Shown here one piece after another: positions 61,223 to 64,000 of a DNA stretch of 64,000 bases. The notes under the pieces were generated by a model. It was not told the DNA's origin, did no database searches, and saw only the letters and a program-made list of their open reading frames with translations. How positions within the stretch are numbered: position 1 is the first letter of the stretch; the number at the start of each line of letters is the position of its first letter. Both the position numbers and the translations under genes were made by a program. The DNA is from Rhizophagus clarus (lineage: Eukaryota > Glomeromycota > Glomeromycetes > Glomerales > Glomeraceae). The stretch spans positions 124,001-188,000 of the forward strand of contig BLAL01000014.1 in the NCBI GenBank assembly GCA_015698045.1. Reading direction: 5' to 3'.

Positions 61223-61460
61223 CATCTGCCCATCCTTTGGTTCCGGTCCAGAATCAGCGTAAAATTTAATAAAATTACACAGGCGCGACAACAACGACAC
61301 ATAATGACATGCAATTAATTCCTGTGATATCTAATTAATTAATGTAAGCCTTTGGTTCCAGTCCAGAATCAGCGTAAAATTTAATAAAATTACACGGGCG
61401 TGACAACAATAACATAAATTGTTCAGCAATTAATTCCTGTAATATCTTCTTTTAAAGTGA
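61223..61460 (+). repeat. 125-bp repeat, about 1.9 copies (right set)
   Basis: Same unit and orientation as at 51,905-52,240: GGTTCCGGTCCAGAATCAGC, GTAAAATTTAATAAAATTAC, ACGGGCGTGACAACAATAAC, CAGCAATTAATTCCTGTAAT. Confidence 0.85.
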
Positions 61461-62399
61461 TTAACAATATTTAATTTTCGAATGGTTACTTTATCAACAT
61501 AAGAAAAGGAAGACACAAATTTTCTTTCGTCATAGGAAATGAAAAAAAATACTAAATTGGAGTGTTAGAGTAGTAGTCCATGACTTGTTATTACCCGGGT
61601 TTGTAATTGACTATCGGAACGGGTTTCGTAACGTTATTGTATTCATTGGATGGTTTGACTTTAATAAAATAGTAATCAAAATAATAAATGACTTATAGAA
61701 TTCAACTATGCATCACTGCGTAATCTAATTCAAATTTAGTAATTATCATATTACTAATGGATATACAACGGATATAATAAGTTAACGTAACTAATGTCTG
61801 ATTTTTTTGCGGAGACTGACGCAAAACCTTACGAGATCAGTTTCATGAAAATATTCGGATCTAGTGGGCTTAGACATCAAAATTAAATCAATGAAAAAAT
61901 ATAAGTTTCAGGTCTTCTTTCTTTATTCTATGTTCACTTCATGGTTTTTTTTTCTTTTATTTTTTTCAAAATTATTATTTTAGCTTTTGTATGAAAATAT
62001 GCAAGACATTTCGCACTCCTTTACGTTTTTTGCAAAAAAAATATGCTAAATTTCCTTTTTTACACGAAAAAAAAAAAAGAATCACGGTTTTTTTAACACT
62101 CTCTTTATTAATATTGTAGGTACATCAGCCTTCGTACAATGATCTGCACACATACTAACAGTAACTTCTATCTATTAGACTTCATCCTTTCGAAAATTTT
62201 TGGAATCCGGAGGCTACAAGGATAATGTGAATTGACTTGGATTTTTTACTTCTTTTATCAAATGATCTCTTTTCTTTCCTGAATTTTGTGTAAAATTATG
62301 TAAGTCAATATCTTCTAGTGACATTTTACACCTCTTTGCATTCTTTACAAAATGAATATGATGCTAAATTTCCTTTTTTTTTACAAAAAAAAAGAATCG

Positions 62400-62620
62400 C
62401 CCCATCTAGTATATTGTTCGCTTATATCAACTCTTTGCATTTTTCGCACGATTTGTCGCAAAAAAAGAATACCCACCCCTTTGCATTTTCAATAAGCGAT
62501 GCACGATTTACCCTTTGCATTTTTCAATAATCGATGCGTGATTTGCCACAAAAAAAAGAAGAATACCCACCCCTTTCATATTTTTCAAAAAGTGATGCCG
62601 GTTTGCCATAAAAAAAAAAA
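62400..62620. repeat. Tandem repeat, about 80-bp unit, three copies
   Basis: The units share CACGATTTGYCGCAAAAAAA, GAATACCCACCCCTTTGCAT and TTTTCAATAAKCGATGC. They lie just upstream of the broken gene at 62778 and are probably in its promoter region. Confidence 0.8.
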
Positions 62621-62777
62621 AATAAACTTTTGCGAATGCGGCAAGTATTAAATCTAAGCTTATAAAAATATTTATAAATACTTTGTTGTTCTCTTCTTCA
62701 ACCGGTAATTCTAACTCAGTTCGTTAAACTTGGTTTTAATTAAGTTCTTCCCACTATCCTCAAATTATCTATTTACA

Positions 62778-63767
62778 ATGAATAAAGCTAATTATATCGA
62801 ATCTAGCAGTTCAAAAAAACCAAGCGTCCGGTTGATGTTAACAAACGAAAAAGAATCGATGAAGGCGAAGCTTCTGATGGTATGATCGAATATATATTAT
62901 TTGTTATATGTAAAGAAAAATAATGGTTAATTATATTCTCTACTGCTATATAGAATCCAGCTCAAAATCAAAAAAAAAAAAGTGTCCTGAAAGTTCCTGA
63001 AGCCAGCTCAAAATCAAAAAAAAAAAAGTGTCCTGAAGTTCCTGATGGTATGTATTCGAATATGTATATGTAAAGAAAAATAATGATTAATTATATATTT
63101 CTGCTGTTATATAGAAACGACTTTGGAGAAGATCTTGCGTCAAAATAATAAGATTCATTTTCGAAACTCGAAACTATTATTCAAATCAAAAAGTCTTTAG
63201 AAGCAAAAGTAACAAAGATAGAGGAAGCATGTAATAACGGCGTAAATAACAACACGGAATTTATAAAAGTAAGACTCGATATAAAAATTTGACCTAAAAT
63301 CCAGTGAATTAAACAATCACTTATATGTACATCATTTTACAGAATGTAATCAAAGACATTGCTCCTAAATTGCTCGAAACTTTCAATATATCCAAATTCG
63401 GATGATTTTCGAGAAGCCCATAGGACATTATAAATGAAAAACCATAAAAGAATTTATGAAACAATTCAAAAGACCCGATAATTGGGTGATTTATTACGAA
63501 ATAATAAATATCATCCCACGTAAGTATCGCGCAATTTTACGATTTTATATTAACACATTGAAAATTAATTAATTTTTTCTTATAGCTTTGGAAAAAACAT
63601 CGAAGTGTCCGAGGTGTTAACTGGTAATATAAAGAAGCGATGTCCGTCACTTTTCGAGAACTCCAACTCCCTCCCTTCCTACAACTAGCAGAGAAACCAT
63701 CATCAAAGAATGGAAGAATGAACCGGCCGTTAAATTATGTTACGATAATATTTAAAAAAATAAATAG
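62778..63767 (+). pseudogene. Broken multi-exon gene with a duplicated exon-intron unit
   Basis: Starting at ATG 62778 (MNKANYIESSSSKK). Exon 1 ends GCTTCTGATG before GTATG. A second exon holds two copies of a Ser/Lys-rich phrase (CCAGCTCAAAATC, an A run, GTGTCCTGAA). A third exon carries charged helical sequence (ETIIQIKKSLEAKVTKIEEA). Two later exons include NVIKDIAPKLLETFNISKFG. The first two introns are clearly homologous (GTATG ... CGAATAT ... ATGTAAAGAAAAATAATG ... TTATATAG), so an exon and its intron were duplicated. The coding frame shifts several times (A-run slippage in exons 1 and 2, and further on) and meets stops, so it is not functional as read. Lys/Ser-rich head plus coiled coil is the same style as the small accessory genes near the transposases. 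Family not recognised. Confidence 0.5.
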
Positions 63768-64000
63768 TTGGGCGAGACATATATATCAACAATAATAAGA
63801 AAGTTGGTAAAGGAAAAAAATCAGTATCACAGACGCAAATTGCTTTCGCAATTAGCACATGTGAACTAATTTTAAAACCCAGAAAATTTCAGATTATTCA
63901 CGTTAATGAAACAGTAATTAAGCCGTTTCTTATAAAAAATTTGGTAAGTATTTGAAATCTGCATAAATAGTTAAATAGTATATAATACTAAATATTTTTT
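63768..64000. other. End of window
   Basis: Splice-like pieces continue, such as a TTTCAG acceptor at about 63,891 followed by ATTATTCACGTTAATGAAAC and a TTGGTAAGT donor-like site at about 63,944. A gene may run on past the window. Confidence 0.3.

Larger units (their letters stand above)
60614..62777. other. Intergenic region with repeats
   Basis: No gene recognised. It contains the 125-bp repeat set (61,223-61,460). Twice (about 62,020-62,090 and 62,330-62,400) it has the phrase ATGCTAAATTTCCTTTTTT followed by ACA, an A run and GAATC. It closes with a repeat of about 80 bp at 62,400-62,620. Confidence 0.5.

Overview
The window is very AT-rich (roughly three quarters A+T or more), gene-poor eukaryotic DNA. 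Short introns have clean GT...AG borders and homopolymer tracts are everywhere. DNA transposon remains of the CACTA/tnp2 and Plavaka kinds are prominent. This resembles the genomes of arbuscular mycorrhizal fungi (Glomeromycotina, Rhizophagus-like). That placement is inference from protein style and composition; there is no marker gene here to prove it.

Layout. 1-8.5 kb is repeat-rich, non-coding DNA. At 8.5-11.0 kb lies the one clear host gene, an intact nine-exon gene for a three-repeat Myb transcription factor. 11-14.4 kb holds nothing recognisable. 14.4-22.65 kb is a strongly decayed tandem array of a unit of about 270 bp. At 23.5-28.0 kb a broken RING-like coding fragment is followed by two non-autonomous hAT-like elements, each with a perfect 8-bp target duplication and a satellite-like core. 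28.4-30.5 kb is a heavily broken RAD5/HLTF-type SNF2 helicase pseudogene.

Two transposase neighbourhoods follow. At 31.2-41.0 kb a broken CACTA (tnp2) transposase sits beside three accessory genes: an SR-repeat/acidic-tail gene (broken), a small coiled-coil gene (intact) and a Myb/SANT-like + SR-tail gene (one stop). A third hAT-like element is inserted among them. At 52.7-60.6 kb a six-exon Plavaka-type transposase (broken) sits beside an intact acidic-tail gene, an intact small coiled-coil gene and a small tail-anchored membrane-protein gene. A repeat of about 125 bp occurs at the edges and middle of this second block.

Between them, at 41.2-46.3 kb, is a 5.1-kb element with near-perfect 40-bp terminal inverted repeats and TA at each end. 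It carries the most unusual structure of the window: 18 tandem copies of a unit of about 126 bp. Each unit looks like one small exon (41 or 45 nt) plus a complete short intron (GTAAGG donor, G-quadruplex-like G runs, polypyrimidine tract, TAG acceptor). On its other strand the same element has three mini-exons that join in one open frame. A second exon-intron duplication is seen in the broken gene at 62.8-63.8 kb.

Other notable items are a GC-rich block of about 150 bp with nested perfect stems (57.1-57.3 kb), a tRNA-derived SINE with a truncated relative, a 51-bp minisatellite open in one frame, and recurrent TGA stops at ancestral CGA/TGG codons that suggest C-to-T (CpG) decay. No rRNA gene, functional tRNA gene or CRISPR array was seen.
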